Source of the DNA: Tannerellaceae bacterium | GTDB taxonomy: Bacteria > Bacteroidota > Bacteroidia > Bacteroidales > Tannerellaceae | Direction: 5' to 3' | NCBI GenBank assembly: GCA_031270665.1 | Contig: JAISXD010000006.1 | Location: 1 to 64,000, forward strand | DNA: 64,000 nucleotides | In this document: positions 22,724 to 33,377 of the stretch, in pieces | Layout of the letters: each line of letters begins with the position of its first letter | How positions within the stretch are numbered: position 1 is the stretch's first letter | Position numbers and translations under genes: made by a program | The notes under the pieces: generated by a model | The model's input: the letters and a program-made list of their open reading frames with translations, nothing else | Database searches by the model: none | Told to the model about the DNA's origin: nothing

Positions 22724-23878
22724 TCAATCGAACATTTGGCGGAATTTATTGAATATTTTTTCTTTTACCGTTTGCTGTGGCTGGAAGTTGGGCGATTTGT
22801 CCAGTTCGGAGAGTGCCGTTTTTTCCGGTTCGGTAAGCGTTTCGGGGATATAGACGGATACGTTAATCAGTAAATCGCCTGTTCCGTAGCTGTTTATAGA
22901 GGGAAGGCCTTTGTTGCGCAGCCGCAGCACTTTGCCGGGCTGTGTGCCGGGATCTATCTTTACTTTGGCTTTTCCGTCTATGGTGGGCACTTCTACATTT
23001 CCGCCCAGGGCGGCTTGCGGGATGGTAAGCAGGAGATTATACAGCAAATCGTTTTCGTCGCGAATCAGTTCCGGGTGCTGTTCTTCTTCTATTAATATCA
23101 GCAGGTCGCCGTTTACGCCGCCATGCCGCGCTGCATTGCCTTTCCCGCTCATGGAGAGCTGCATGCCTTCGGCTACGCCTGCCGGGATGTTCAGCGTTAT
23201 AACGTCGTCGTCCCGTACGATGCCTTCTCCGCTGCAAACGGAGCATTTCTTTGTGATAATCCGGCCTTCGCCGTTGCAGGTGGGGCAAACGGACTGTGCT
23301 CGCATCTGCCCTAATATGGTATTGGTAACGCGGGTTACAACGCCGCTTCCGTGGCATGTATCGCAGGTTTTTGTATTGTTCTGGCCCTCTGCGCCGCTTC
23401 CGTGGCATGTTTTGCAGGGAATGTATTTCTTTACCTTTATCTTTTTTTCAACGCCTTTGGCTATTTCACTGAGATTCAATTTTACTTTTACACGCAAATC
23501 CGATCCTTTGTTTACCCGGCGCTCGCTGCCGCGCGAATTGCCAAAGCCGCCGAAACTGCCAAAGCCGAAGTGCCCTCCGAATATGTCGCCAAATTGCGAG
23601 AAGATGTCTTCCATAGACATGCCTCCACTAAAGCCTCCACCATCCGAAGCGCCTCCCATGCCGGCATGCCCGAACTGGTCGTAGCGCTGACGCTTTTGCT
23701 CGTCGCTTAGCACGTCGTAAGCCTCGGCGGCTTCTTTAAATTTTTCCTCGGCAACCTTATCGTCCGGGTTTTTATCGGGGTGGTACTCTATCGCTTTTTT
23801 GCGATATGCCTTTTTTATTACTTCCAGGGGTGCATTTCTTTCAACACCGAGTACTTCGTAGTAATCTCGTTTAGCCAT
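22724..23878 (-). CDS. dnaJ: Chaperone DnaJ
   Basis: 384 aa; J-domain '[38 protein letters not shown]', G/F region, CxxCxGxG zinc repeats. Confidence 0.98.
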   Translation of the reverse strand: MAKRDYYEVLGVERNAPLEVIKKAYRKKAIEYHPDKNPDDKVAEEKFKEAAEAYDVLSDEQKRQRYDQFGHAGMGGASDGGGFSGGMSMEDIFSQFGDIFGGHFGFGSFGGFGNSRGSERRVNKGSDLRVKVKLNLSEIAKGVEKKIKVKKYIPCKTCHGSGAEGQNNTKTCDTCHGSGVVTRVTNTILGQMRAQSVCPTCNGEGRIITKKCSVCSGEGIVRDDDVITLNIPAGVAEGMQLSMSGKGNAARHGGVNGDLLILIEEEQHPELIRDENDLLYNLLLTIPQAALGGNVEVPTIDGKAKVKIDPGTQPGKVLRLRNKGLPSINSYGTGDLLINVSVYIPETLTEPEKTALSELDKSPNFQPQQTVKEKIFNKFRQMFD

Positions 23879-23911
23879 GTTTGTATTTTTCTTTTCCTAC
23901 TGTTTTTCTGA

Positions 23912-24496
23912 TTATTCGCCTACTACCACTTTTGCGTGGCGAATTACTTTGCCATATAATGTGTAACCGGTTTGCAGCGTGTCTATTACTTTTCCCTTCA
24001 GGTCGCTCTCCGGCGCAGGCACGACGGCCACCGCCTCAAACATCCCGGTATCAAACGGCTGCCCTGACGCCTCAATGGGCTTTACTCCCTGCTGGGTGAG
24101 GTAGGCCGAAAACTTATTGTAAATAAGCTCGATACCTTCTTTTACTGCATCAATATCTTCGGCGGCCTGTATGTTTTGCAAAGCCCGTTCAAAATCATCC
24201 AATACCGGGAGCAGGTTCGTAAGTGCGGACTCACCTCCGGTTTTAATCAGGTCTGCCTTCTCGCGAAGCGTACGTTTCCTGTAGTTGTCAAACTCTGCCA
24301 TCAGGCGCAGGTGCGAATTATTTAACTCATCGTATTTCTTTTGAAACGATTCTTCTTCGTGCGACAGATTGTCATCTGCGCCAGGTTCTTCTGACGTATT
24401 TTCTGCCATGCCCTGTACATTTGTCGCCTCTTCGCCGTTCAGCAACTCATCTTTCTCTGTAAAATCCATGTTCTCTTTATGTTCCTTAGTGTTCAT
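23912..24496 (-). CDS. grpE: Nucleotide exchange factor GrpE
   Basis: 194 aa; 'LRLMAEFDNYRKRTLREKADLI', 'GMFEAVAVVPAPESDLKGKVIDTLQTGYTLYGKVIRHAKVVV'; upstream of dnaJ. Confidence 0.97.
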   Translation of the reverse strand: MNTKEHKENMDFTEKDELLNGEEATNVQGMAENTSEEPGADDNLSHEEESFQKKYDELNNSHLRLMAEFDNYRKRTLREKADLIKTGGESALTNLLPVLDDFERALQNIQAAEDIDAVKEGIELIYNKFSAYLTQQGVKPIEASGQPFDTGMFEAVAVVPAPESDLKGKVIDTLQTGYTLYGKVIRHAKVVVGE

Positions 24497-24706
24497 GACT
24501 TGTTATTATAAACGTTTACGCATTATTCTTAACTTGCTGGAATAACAAATGTATACAAATATGTTGCCAAAATGCAAAAAAACACTATCTTGCTGTTGTT
24601 TTACCGGTATAATGGAAGAGCGGCAGTTAACGGCGGCTTCTGACAAAAAGGAAGCGCAGGGGGACGTTTCATGAAGGTAGCATCAAGGAATAAATTTATC
24701 TGATAC

Positions 24707-24816
24707 GGAGAATCATCGGAGGATCGTCGGAGAATCATCGGAGAATCATCGGAGGAACATAGGAGGAACATCGGAGAAGCACTTGAGGATCGTCGGAGGA
24801 TCACTTGAGGATCATC
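24707..24816. repeat. 11-bp-period degenerate tandem array, 10 copies
   Basis: GGAGAATCATC GGAGGATCGTC GGAGAATCATC GGAGAATCATC GGAGGAACATA GGAGGAACATC GGAGAAGCACT TGAGGATCGTC GGAGGATCACT TGAGGATCATC. Confidence 0.9.
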
Positions 24817-25193
24817 CAACGTGTAAGTCGGGGTAGGGCAGGGGGTGTGCAAAATGATACTTGTCCCGGATTTACGTAAATCCTTTAAAAACGAGTGATT
24901 TATGCTGCAAAAGGCTATAAATGTTAACTATTATTCTGACGCCATTCTGAAGAAAATGTTTATAATCTACAAAAACGCTTCTTTCCAATAGTTAAATATT
25001 GTTGTATTTATTTAATCGAATGATTGGCCGCAGGGCACCAAATTCACATTTGATAACAAGCTTCTCCATGTAACAATTTCAACACTTTTTAACGCTTCTG
25101 CACTCCTGTGCTTCTTTAGGGGGGGCAAGGAGTTTGAAATCCAAAAAATAAATATACCTTTGTAGGGTCATTTATATAATATAACTGAGTATT

Positions 25194-26621
25194 ATGTTAA
25201 AACAAGGTATCCTTACGATCTTATTTTTATACTCCTGCTTTGCGCCGGCAATGTGGGGGCAGAATCCTGCATTATGCAGAACAGGCTTTGTCTGCGAAAT
25301 CAGCCGGTCGGTCAATTGGGGGCAGGGAAAGCCCGTTATCATAGCCGTTTATCCCTATTCGCCTGCCGAGGCCGTTGGCCTGAAAGTAAACGACATCATC
25401 GAATCGATAGACGGGATTTCGGTGACAGACATCCGGGACGAAGACATTGCCGGACTGCTGAACCCCGCCGAAAGGAGTGAGATAATTCTTACCGTTACAA
25501 ATATTGAAGCGTCTGACAGGCAGGTGACCGTAAGAAAAGAATGTAAGCGGAACGACGCCATCACCGAAGACCAACTGGCTGTGGCATTTGCTATGTACAG
25601 CCTCGAAAGCACGAGTGAACGGCGGTTTACGTGTCCTTTTCAGACAACAACAACCGGCGATACCATTGACTTTGCCTTCTTTCATACTTTTGCTTTCGGC
25701 CCCATTGATGCGGATAACCGGAAACTGGAGGAAGCTATCAACGCCTCGATTGAAAAAGAACTGATAAAGAAAGGCTTATCATTCAATGCCGCCAACCCGG
25801 ATATGCTTGTGCAAACCTTTTATTATATCAAGAAAAACCCGAATTATAAGGGTGAAAACAAGGTAGTGACCAACAAGCTGCCTGTTTACCGCTACGACCT
25901 GGCACAGAACCGTATGCAGCGGTTTCCCTTCCTCAGCAGCTCTGCTGCCGAAGCCGAAGCGCAATACCTGTTGCAGTTGGGTTTCAGGCTGATAGACCAG
26001 CGATTCGTCCGGGGCCGCATCCTGTGGGAATGTGAGGCAAACGAAATGCTGGAATCTCCCCTTCGCCTGGAAAATTATGCCCAGACGCACGTCCCCCTCA
26101 TGTGCATGCAATATCCGTATGCCAAGTATAGCCGCAACGTGCAATACAAAATAAACCGTAAAGCTTACAATTATACAGGAATAAGCTACGATATCAACAA
26201 GCTGGGCCAGGTAATGAGCGTAGATGCGGGTTCGCCGGCACAAGCCGCCGGTGTGATAGCGCGCGATGTAATAGAAAGGATAGACAACCACCTGCTGAAT
26301 CGCACCGCAGATGAGCTTACCGCTACATACAAGCAATTCATTACCAATACGATGAAGTATCGCGACCCTAAAACGATCTTTACCGACGTCAACGGTTTCC
26401 AGTACTGCATGTACTGGGATAAACCCAGTTACGCACAGGTAGCAGACGCCGTGCAGAATCCGCGGAGCATGGCACCCTTCTCGTACCTGTATAAATTTGC
26501 CCCGTATATAAATCCATCGGGCGTAAATGCCAGCACTTTCCATATCATGCGGGGTAGGGAAAAGCTGGAACTGCTTATTCGCCCCACCGTTCACGAGGAG
26601 GTGATGATAGAAATCAACTAA
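25194..26621 (+). CDS. Secreted protein with two PDZ-like domains
   Basis: 475 aa; 'SPAEAVGLKVNDIIESIDGISVTDIRDEDIAGLL' and 'AGSPAQAAGVIARDVIERIDNHLLN'. Confidence 0.75.
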   Translation: MLKQGILTILFLYSCFAPAMWGQNPALCRTGFVCEISRSVNWGQGKPVIIAVYPYSPAEAVGLKVNDIIESIDGISVTDIRDEDIAGLLNPAERSEIILTVTNIEASDRQVTVRKECKRNDAITEDQLAVAFAMYSLESTSERRFTCPFQTTTTGDTIDFAFFHTFAFGPIDADNRKLEEAINASIEKELIKKGLSFNAANPDMLVQTFYYIKKNPNYKGENKVVTNKLPVYRYDLAQNRMQRFPFLSSSAAEAEAQYLLQLGFRLIDQRFVRGRILWECEANEMLESPLRLENYAQTHVPLMCMQYPYAKYSRNVQYKINRKAYNYTGISYDINKLGQVMSVDAGSPAQAAGVIARDVIERIDNHLLNRTADELTATYKQFITNTMKYRDPKTIFTDVNGFQYCMYWDKPSYAQVADAVQNPRSMAPFSYLYKFAPYINPSGVNASTFHIMRGREKLELLIRPTVHEEVMIEIN

Positions 26622-26638
26622 AAGAATAGAATGTACGC

Positions 26639-29107
26639 GTGATATATCCTTCCAATTTCGAACAGAAGGCTGGCTTTGATAAAGTTCGCCAACTGGTTAC
26701 TGAAAAATGCCTGAGTCCCCTGGGCGAAGAGAAAGTAGCAGAGATGGCTTTCTCTGCCGACTTCGATACCGTATCCGGGCAATTAAATCAAACGGCCGAA
26801 TTTGTACGCATCCTGCACGATGGCGACGAGTTCCCCGCCGCCTGGTTTTTCGATGTGCGCTATTCGCTCAAACGCATCCGGCCGGAAGGGACCTTCCTCG
26901 AAGAGAAGGAACTTTTTGACCTGAAACGCTCCTTGCAGACGATTCATGACATTGTGCGTTTCTTCCACGTCCCCGCCGGAGAAGCGGCCACCTATCCCGC
27001 CCTTGCAGCCCTGGCCGCTGATATAATGGTATTCCCGCAATTAACCGGCAAGATAGACGCCATAATAGACAAATACGGCAAGGTAAAAGACAACGCCTCG
27101 CCCACGCTTTCACACATACGGAAAGAGATAGCCTCTACGATGAGCGGCATCTCCAGAAGCCTGCAATCCATACTCCGGACCGCTCAGGCAGAGGGTGTTG
27201 TAGACAAAGACGCAGCCCCCGCCATGCGCGATGGCCGCTTAATGATTCCCGTAGCTCCCGCCTACAAACGCAAAATACGAGGTATCGTACACGACGAATC
27301 AGCCAGTGGGAAAACGGTCTTCATCGAGCCCGAAGCCGTAGTAGAGGCCAACAATCGTATCCGCGAACTTGAAGGAGACGAACGGCGCGAGATAATGAAG
27401 ATATTGATTGAGTTCACCAGCGTCATCCGTCCCCTGGTCCCGGATATGCTCCAATCCTACGCCTTTCTGGCCGAGATGGATTTCATCCGCGCAAAAGCCC
27501 TCTTCGCCGAACAAATCCATGCCATCTGCCCGGATATGGAAGACCGGCCGCAGGTAGACTGGATACGGGCCGTACATCCCCTCCTCTATCTCTCGCACCA
27601 AAAGCAGGGTAAGGAGATAGTCCCGCTGGACATCATGCTTACGGAAGAAAACCGCCTCCTCGTCATCTCGGGTCCCAATGCCGGAGGTAAGTCCGTATGC
27701 CTGAAAACCGCCGGGTTACTGCAATACATGCTGCAATGCGGCCTGCTGATTCCCCTTTACGAACGCTCCAAAACCGGTATCTTCTCCCATATCTTCATCG
27801 ATATTGGCGATGAGCAGAGCATTGAAAATGACTTGAGTACATATAGCTCGCACCTCATCAACATGAAATTTTTCGTAAAGAACTGCGATAGCAGGACAAT
27901 GCTCCTCATAGACGAGTTCGGAAGCGGAACGGAGCCCCAGATTGGCGGCGCCATTGCCGAAACGTTGCTCGCCCGCTTCAACCGCAATAAAAGTTTTGGC
28001 GTAATAACAACCCATTACCAGAACCTCAAGCACTTTGCCGAAGCGACCGACGGCGTCATAAACGGCGCAATGCTTTACGACCGTCATCTCATGCAGCCCC
28101 TGTTCAAGCTCTCCATCGGCCATCCCGGCAGTTCGTTCGCCATCGAGATTGCCCGCAAGACAGGCCTCCCCGAAGACGTCATAACCGACGCTTCCTCCAT
28201 CGTAGGCTCCGATTACATCAACATGGACAAATATCTCCAGGACATCGTACGCGATAGACGATACTGGGAAACCAAGCGCCACAACATTCGCCAACAGGAA
28301 AAGAAACTGGAAGACCTCGCCGCCCGCTACGAACAAGACCTCGATACCGTAGACAAACAACGCAAAGACATTATCCGCCAGGCAAAAGAAGCTGCCGAAC
28401 AAATTATAATCGCCGCCAACGCCAGGATAGAAAACACCATCCGCGAAATAAAAGAAGCCCAGGCCGAAAAGGAACAGACCAAACAAGCCCGCAAAGCCCT
28501 CGACGACTTCAAAGCCTCCGTACGCAAAGCCGAAGAAGCCGATGCCAGGATTGCCCGCCAAATGGACAAATTAAAGAGCCGGCAAGACTCAAAGCGGCAA
28601 AAGCAAAAGGCAACGGATGCTTCCCTATTCAATAAAGGGGTAATAGAACCCGGCAACAACGTCCGCCTGCAAGGCCAGACATCCGCCGGGACGGTATTGG
28701 AAGTCCACGGCAAGCAGGCGCTGGTGGCATTCGGCATGATAAAAAGCACCGTACAGGTAGACCGCCTCGAAAAAGTAAGCAAAGGCCAGCTAAAAGAAGC
28801 AATCAGAAGGAGTAGCTTCGTTAGCGCCCAAACAACAGACAATATGCGCGACAAAAAGTTGAGCTTCAAGCAAGAGTTAGACGTCCGGGGCATGAGAGGC
28901 GACGAAGCCCTGCAGGCCGTCACCTATTTTGTTGACGACGCCATTCTGGTAGGCGCTTCACCCGTCCGCATCCTACACGGAACCGGAACCGGCATCCTGC
29001 GGCAATTAATCCGCGATTACTTACACACCCTCCCCGGTATCCAAACCTACCACGACGAACACGTACAATTCGGAGGCGCCGGCATCACGGTTGTAGAGCT
29101 GGAATGA
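26639..29107 (+). CDS. mutS2: Endonuclease MutS2
   Basis: 822 aa (GTG start); Walker A 'VISGPNAGGKSVCLKTAGLLQYM', 'LLIDEFGSGTEPQIGGAIAETLL', C-terminal Smr domain 'LDVRGMRGDEALQAV...ILHGTGTGILRQLI'. Confidence 0.96.
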   Translation: MIYPSNFEQKAGFDKVRQLVTEKCLSPLGEEKVAEMAFSADFDTVSGQLNQTAEFVRILHDGDEFPAAWFFDVRYSLKRIRPEGTFLEEKELFDLKRSLQTIHDIVRFFHVPAGEAATYPALAALAADIMVFPQLTGKIDAIIDKYGKVKDNASPTLSHIRKEIASTMSGISRSLQSILRTAQAEGVVDKDAAPAMRDGRLMIPVAPAYKRKIRGIVHDESASGKTVFIEPEAVVEANNRIRELEGDERREIMKILIEFTSVIRPLVPDMLQSYAFLAEMDFIRAKALFAEQIHAICPDMEDRPQVDWIRAVHPLLYLSHQKQGKEIVPLDIMLTEENRLLVISGPNAGGKSVCLKTAGLLQYMLQCGLLIPLYERSKTGIFSHIFIDIGDEQSIENDLSTYSSHLINMKFFVKNCDSRTMLLIDEFGSGTEPQIGGAIAETLLARFNRNKSFGVITTHYQNLKHFAEATDGVINGAMLYDRHLMQPLFKLSIGHPGSSFAIEIARKTGLPEDVITDASSIVGSDYINMDKYLQDIVRDRRYWETKRHNIRQQEKKLEDLAARYEQDLDTVDKQRKDIIRQAKEAAEQIIIAANARIENTIREIKEAQAEKEQTKQARKALDDFKASVRKAEEADARIARQMDKLKSRQDSKRQKQKATDASLFNKGVIEPGNNVRLQGQTSAGTVLEVHGKQALVAFGMIKSTVQVDRLEKVSKGQLKEAIRRSSFVSAQTTDNMRDKKLSFKQELDVRGMRGDEALQAVTYFVDDAILVGASPVRILHGTGTGILRQLIRDYLHTLPGIQTYHDEHVQFGGAGITVVELE

Positions 29108-29183
29108 ATAGTAAATTACCCGTAGGCCTTTTGTCAACAATTGTGCGGGTTTAATTGTTATATATACAGAAACCAAAAAAAAG

Positions 29184-29732
29184 ATGAGTATGAATGATTT
29201 ACGTCTTGACCAGACATGCCGGTCCTTCCAACCGGAATTACCAGTCAGCCAATTAACCAGGTTCAGGTGTTATACACTTGACGAAAACCGCTTGTTTAAA
29301 GCGGACAATAAAGAGTTTGTGCATTTCTTCTTTCTGTTGGAAGGAGAAATACGGATTAGTGGTATCCCAAATACCAACTCTGTGATAACATCCAAAGAAT
29401 TCTTTTTTATACCCAACAACTGGTTTATATGCCGTTCCATGAAAGAATCGAAGTTTATTCTTTTTTCTATTAACAGATTCCATTACCAGGCGAATAAAGA
29501 GATGTATGCAGACATCCAGCCTGTGATTACAGCGCTCAGAGAACAGCATTCGCCATTTACAACCCCTCCCTTGCTTTCCATGTTTATAGAGATACTGGCC
29601 GGCTATCTGACGGGCGGCCTCGACAATGAAGATCTGCAAACGTTCAAACAGAGAGAGTTATTCCTCATATTACAGACGCTTTATCCCAGAGGACATGATA
29701 ATGACGTCACCGTGTGCGACGGGTTATCATAA
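29184..29732 (+). pseudogene. AraC-family regulator truncated to its N-terminal sensor domain (HTH missing)
   Basis: 182 aa; 'FHFFFLLEGEIRISGIPNTNSVITSKEFFFIPNN...LQTFKQRELFLILQTLYPR' then unrelated 12-aa tail and stop; no AraC HTH. Confidence 0.6.
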
Positions 29733-29767
29733 TCTTGACTATCTTTGCGGTCTTACGTTATAACGGC

Positions 29768-31585
29768 ATGATAAGTTTTTTACAAATAGAGAAGCTTACA
29801 AAAAGCTTTGGCGATTTAGTACTCTTTAATGAGATCACGTTCGGTATTGCCCAGGGGCAAAAGATCGGATTAATTGCGAAAAACGGTTCGGGAAAGACCA
29901 CCCTGCTGAACATCATAGCAGGGAAAGAAGATTACGATAGTGGCTCGGTCGTTTTCAGAAACGGTTTGCGCTTAGGCTATCTGGAACAATCGCCGGCCTG
30001 TCCCGCCGGGCTTTCCGTTCTGCAGGCCTGCTTGTATTCGCAGAACGAAACCGTGCGGCCAATTGCCGGAAATCAGATGAAAGCCTGGGAGTACGAGCAA
30101 AAAGCCAAGCAAATCCTCTCTCAACTAAAGATAACCGATTTCAACCAGAAGGTAGAAGAACTTTCAGGCGGCCAGTTAAAACGTGTAGCCCTTGCAAACG
30201 TATTAGTTACCGAACCCGAACTAATCATACTGGATGAGCCGACAAACCATTTAGACCTCGAAATGACCGAATGGTTCGAAGGATACCTCAGCCGGCAAAC
30301 AATCAGCATCCTGATGGTAACGCACGACCGGTACTTTTTAGACCGGATATGCAACGAAATCATGGAAATAGACCGCCAACAAATCTTTCATTACAAAGGA
30401 AACTACAGCTACTACCTCGAAAAGCGGCAGGAAAGAATCGACACGCAAAACACGGAAATCGAACGGGCGAACAACCTGCTCCGTAAAGAATTGGAATGGA
30501 TGCGCAGGCAACCGCAAGCTCGCGGTACAAAAGCGAAATACCGTATCGACGCCTTTTACGAATTAGACAAAAAAACCAGGCAGCAAAGAGAGGCAGGCAA
30601 CGTAAACCTCGATGTGAAATCATCGTATATCGGCTCAAAAATATTTGAAGCTGTTCATGTAAGTAAAAGCTTTGGCGAGACGAAGATTGTGGAAGATTTC
30701 AACTATACATTCGCCCGCTACGAGAAAATGGGTATTGCAGGTAATAACGGAACAGGGAAATCTACTTTTATAAAAATGCTGATCGGCGAGGTAAAACCCG
30801 ACAAAGGGCATTTCGATATTGGCGAAACCGTTAAGTTTGGATATTACAGCCAGAACGGGCTCCAATTTGACGAACAGATGAAAGTCATCGACGTTGTACA
30901 GGACATCGCCGAATATGTTGACTTGGGAGACGGGAAAAAGTTAAGCGTTTCCCAGTTTCTGAACTATTTCCTGTTTACCCCCGAAAAGCAACACAACTAC
31001 GTTTTCAAACTAAGCGGAGGCGAAAAGCGCCGCCTCTACCTCTGCACCGTCTTAATGCGCAATCCGAACTTCCTGGTATTAGACGAGCCTACCAATGATT
31101 TAGACATCGTAACCTTGAATGTACTGGAAGAATACTTGTGCAATTTCAAAGGCTGTGTGATTGTTGTATCCCACGACCGTTATTTCATGGACAAGGTGGT
31201 AGACCATTTATTAGTTTTCAGAGGAAATGCCAACCTAAAGGATTTCCCCGGCAATTACACGCAATACCGTGACTGGAAGGAGGCACAGGAACAAGCAGAA
31301 AAAGACGCCGAAACCAACCGGAAGCAACTATCTCCCGCCCCGGATAAACCAACCCGGAAGGAAACAGAAAAAAAGAAACTCACCTTCAAGGAACGAAAAG
31401 AGTTTGAAACATTAGAGGCCGACATCGCCCGTCTGGAAACAGAAAAAGCAGAACTGGAAACCGCCATGAGCAGCGGCACGCTAAACAATGACGACCTGTT
31501 GGCCAAATCAGAACGAATCAGCCGGGTGATAAGCGAAATAGACGAAAAATCAATGCACTGGCTTGAACTAAGCGAATTCATTTGA
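29768..31585 (+). CDS. ABC-F family ATP-binding protein (Uup-like)
   Basis: ORF 29714..31585, likely ATG 29768; duplicated Walker A ('GLIAKNGSGKTTLLNIIAG', 'GIAGNNGTGKSTFIKMLIG'), two LSGG signatures, C-terminal coiled coil. Confidence 0.93.
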   Translation: MISFLQIEKLTKSFGDLVLFNEITFGIAQGQKIGLIAKNGSGKTTLLNIIAGKEDYDSGSVVFRNGLRLGYLEQSPACPAGLSVLQACLYSQNETVRPIAGNQMKAWEYEQKAKQILSQLKITDFNQKVEELSGGQLKRVALANVLVTEPELIILDEPTNHLDLEMTEWFEGYLSRQTISILMVTHDRYFLDRICNEIMEIDRQQIFHYKGNYSYYLEKRQERIDTQNTEIERANNLLRKELEWMRRQPQARGTKAKYRIDAFYELDKKTRQQREAGNVNLDVKSSYIGSKIFEAVHVSKSFGETKIVEDFNYTFARYEKMGIAGNNGTGKSTFIKMLIGEVKPDKGHFDIGETVKFGYYSQNGLQFDEQMKVIDVVQDIAEYVDLGDGKKLSVSQFLNYFLFTPEKQHNYVFKLSGGEKRRLYLCTVLMRNPNFLVLDEPTNDLDIVTLNVLEEYLCNFKGCVIVVSHDRYFMDKVVDHLLVFRGNANLKDFPGNYTQYRDWKEAQEQAEKDAETNRKQLSPAPDKPTRKETEKKKLTFKERKEFETLEADIARLETEKAELETAMSSGTLNNDDLLAKSERISRVISEIDEKSMHWLELSEFI

Positions 31586-31630
31586 GCGCATTGTTCCATA
31601 CGGATGTCACATATGAAAAAGAGATAAGAT

Positions 31631-31645
31631 TGCAACTAAGTTGCA
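31631..31645. promoter_or_regulatory. Palindromic operator candidate TGCAACTAAGTTGCA upstream of metal-efflux operon
   Basis: TGCAAC-TAA-GTTGCA; centre 21 bp upstream of TATATTTG (-7-like, 31659-31666). Confidence 0.6.
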
Positions 31646-31682
31646 TGATTTTTTGTCTTATATTTGTGCCGGAAAAGAGAAT

Positions 31683-32078
31683 ATGAAAAAAAAGCTTTCC
31701 ATATTATTTATAGCAATAGCAAGTTTCATTTTACTGGCGCTTGCGGTTGTATCCCATCATCATCATGAAGGATTGCCGTGTATCGTTACGGAACACAGGG
31801 ATTTACCCGGCGACAGCGAACAGGAGACATGTATCGTTGAATCCGAATATACTGCTCCAAAGACGATTGACGAAATCAAAAACAAGATAGTTTCTTACCG
31901 GAATCACGATTTTAATCATTTATTCCCGGTGTTTTTTTTAGCGGCGGATTTTCTATCATTTGCTACAGAAATCTCCACCTCCGGCAGTAAGTGCGGAGAA
32001 TATAGATTACTACTATACAAATCTTCCGACGCAAACCTGTTCCACGGTTTGCGCGCACCTCCTTTCGTTATTTCCTGA
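31683..32078 (+). CDS. Small membrane/periplasmic His-rich protein (DUF6769-like) at head of RND operon
   Basis: Likely ATG 31683; MKKKLSILFIAIASFILLALAVVSHHHHEGLPC; upstream of cusB-like gene. Confidence 0.6.
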   Translation: MKKKLSILFIAIASFILLALAVVSHHHHEGLPCIVTEHRDLPGDSEQETCIVESEYTAPKTIDEIKNKIVSYRNHDFNHLFPVFFLAADFLSFATEISTSGSKCGEYRLLLYKSSDANLFHGLRAPPFVIS

Positions 32079-32175
32079 ACGATTCGTTGACTTTAAGTTA
32101 CTAAGTCAAACAATGCTGTACATTATAGCTATGTACAAAGCATAAAGTATTAATGTATCTATAATTAGGAATAAA

Positions 32176-33357
32176 ATGAAAACATATATAACAGGATTAT
32201 TCGTTGCTATCGCAATCGTAGTAACCGGATGTAATTCCGGACAAAACAACAGCCGGCATTCGGAAGATGAACATGAACATACAGAGGGTGACGGTCATGA
32301 TCACGACCATGGAAAAGAAGATGAAAGTACAGACGAAATTGCCTTTTCCCGGGAACAGGCAAAATTGGTAGGGCTGATGACTGAAACCGTTTCTCCCGGA
32401 ACGTTTTACCAGGCTATTAAAACAAGTGGGCGGATACAGGCACCACAGGGTAACGAAGTGGCTGTTGTGGCTACTTCCAACGGGATTGTCTCTTTCACAA
32501 ATCCATCTGTCACGGATGGCGTTGCTGTGAATGCCGGCCAGCCGGTGGTGGTTATTTCGGCTAAAAAGTTGTTGGAAGGCGATCCTGCGGTTAAGGCAAA
32601 AATTGCCTATGAAACGGCCCTTAAAGAATACCAGCGTGCAGAAGGCCTTGTAAAAGACCGGATAATTTCTGCAAAAGATTATGAACAGGCTAAATTACAG
32701 TACGAAACGACAAAAACAACTTACGAGGCGCAGGCATCCAATGTTACGGACTCCGGCGTAAGTGTTGCTTCCCCTATCAGCGGATATATAAAAAACAGAT
32801 GGGTAGCGCAGGGAGAATACGTTTCGGTGGGCCAGCCAATCGTTACTGTTTCACAAAACAGGCGCCTGCAACTAAGGGCGGAAGTTTCGGAAACTAATTT
32901 TAAGGCGCTTAAACATGTCCGTAGCGCCAATTTCAAGCCGGCTTACGATGATGTAGTCTATAAACTTTCCGATTTGAACGGGCGTTTGCTGTCATACGGC
33001 AAATCGTCGGGCGGTCAGGATTACTATATTCCGGTGACGTTTGAATTTGATAATACAGGCGATATTATACCGGGTGCATTTACTGAAGTTTACCTCTTGT
33101 CAGGCCCCCAGGAGAATGTTATTTCTGTTCCTGTAACGTCTGTTACGGAAGAACAGGGATTGAATTTCGTTTATCTGCAATTGGATGAAGAAGGTTATAA
33201 AAAGCAGGAGGTAACGCTTGGACAAAACAACGGTGAAAGAGTGCAGGTACTTTCCGGGCTGAAAGAAGGAGACGATGTGGTTGTTAAAGGTGTTTATCAG
33301 GTAAGGCTGGCTGCCACTTCATCGGTTATGCCGGAAGCGCACTCACATTCGCATTAA
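32176..33357 (+). CDS. Efflux RND transporter periplasmic adaptor (CusB/CzcB-like)
   Basis: 393 aa; lipobox 'IVVTGCNS', His-rich 'HSEDEHEHTEGDGHDHDHGKEDE', membrane-fusion-protein fold motifs. Confidence 0.92.
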   Translation: MKTYITGLFVAIAIVVTGCNSGQNNSRHSEDEHEHTEGDGHDHDHGKEDESTDEIAFSREQAKLVGLMTETVSPGTFYQAIKTSGRIQAPQGNEVAVVATSNGIVSFTNPSVTDGVAVNAGQPVVVISAKKLLEGDPAVKAKIAYETALKEYQRAEGLVKDRIISAKDYEQAKLQYETTKTTYEAQASNVTDSGVSVASPISGYIKNRWVAQGEYVSVGQPIVTVSQNRRLQLRAEVSETNFKALKHVRSANFKPAYDDVVYKLSDLNGRLLSYGKSSGGQDYYIPVTFEFDNTGDIIPGAFTEVYLLSGPQENVISVPVTSVTEEQGLNFVYLQLDEEGYKKQEVTLGQNNGERVQVLSGLKEGDDVVVKGVYQVRLAATSSVMPEAHSHSH

Positions 33358-33377
33358 CCCTTAACACGAATCAGAGT

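Noticed and set aside
24601-24852. 83-aa ORF with RRSSDDSP-like repeats
   Set aside because: Translation of the 11-bp DNA array; period not a multiple of 3, no start context or homology cue.
26631-26641. ATG at 26631 as start for mutS2
   Set aside because: ATG TAC GCG TGA terminates at once; GTG at 26639 is the in-frame start.
27716-28561. 281-aa minus-strand ORF
   Set aside because: Antisense to mutS2; G/F/V-rich shadow frame.
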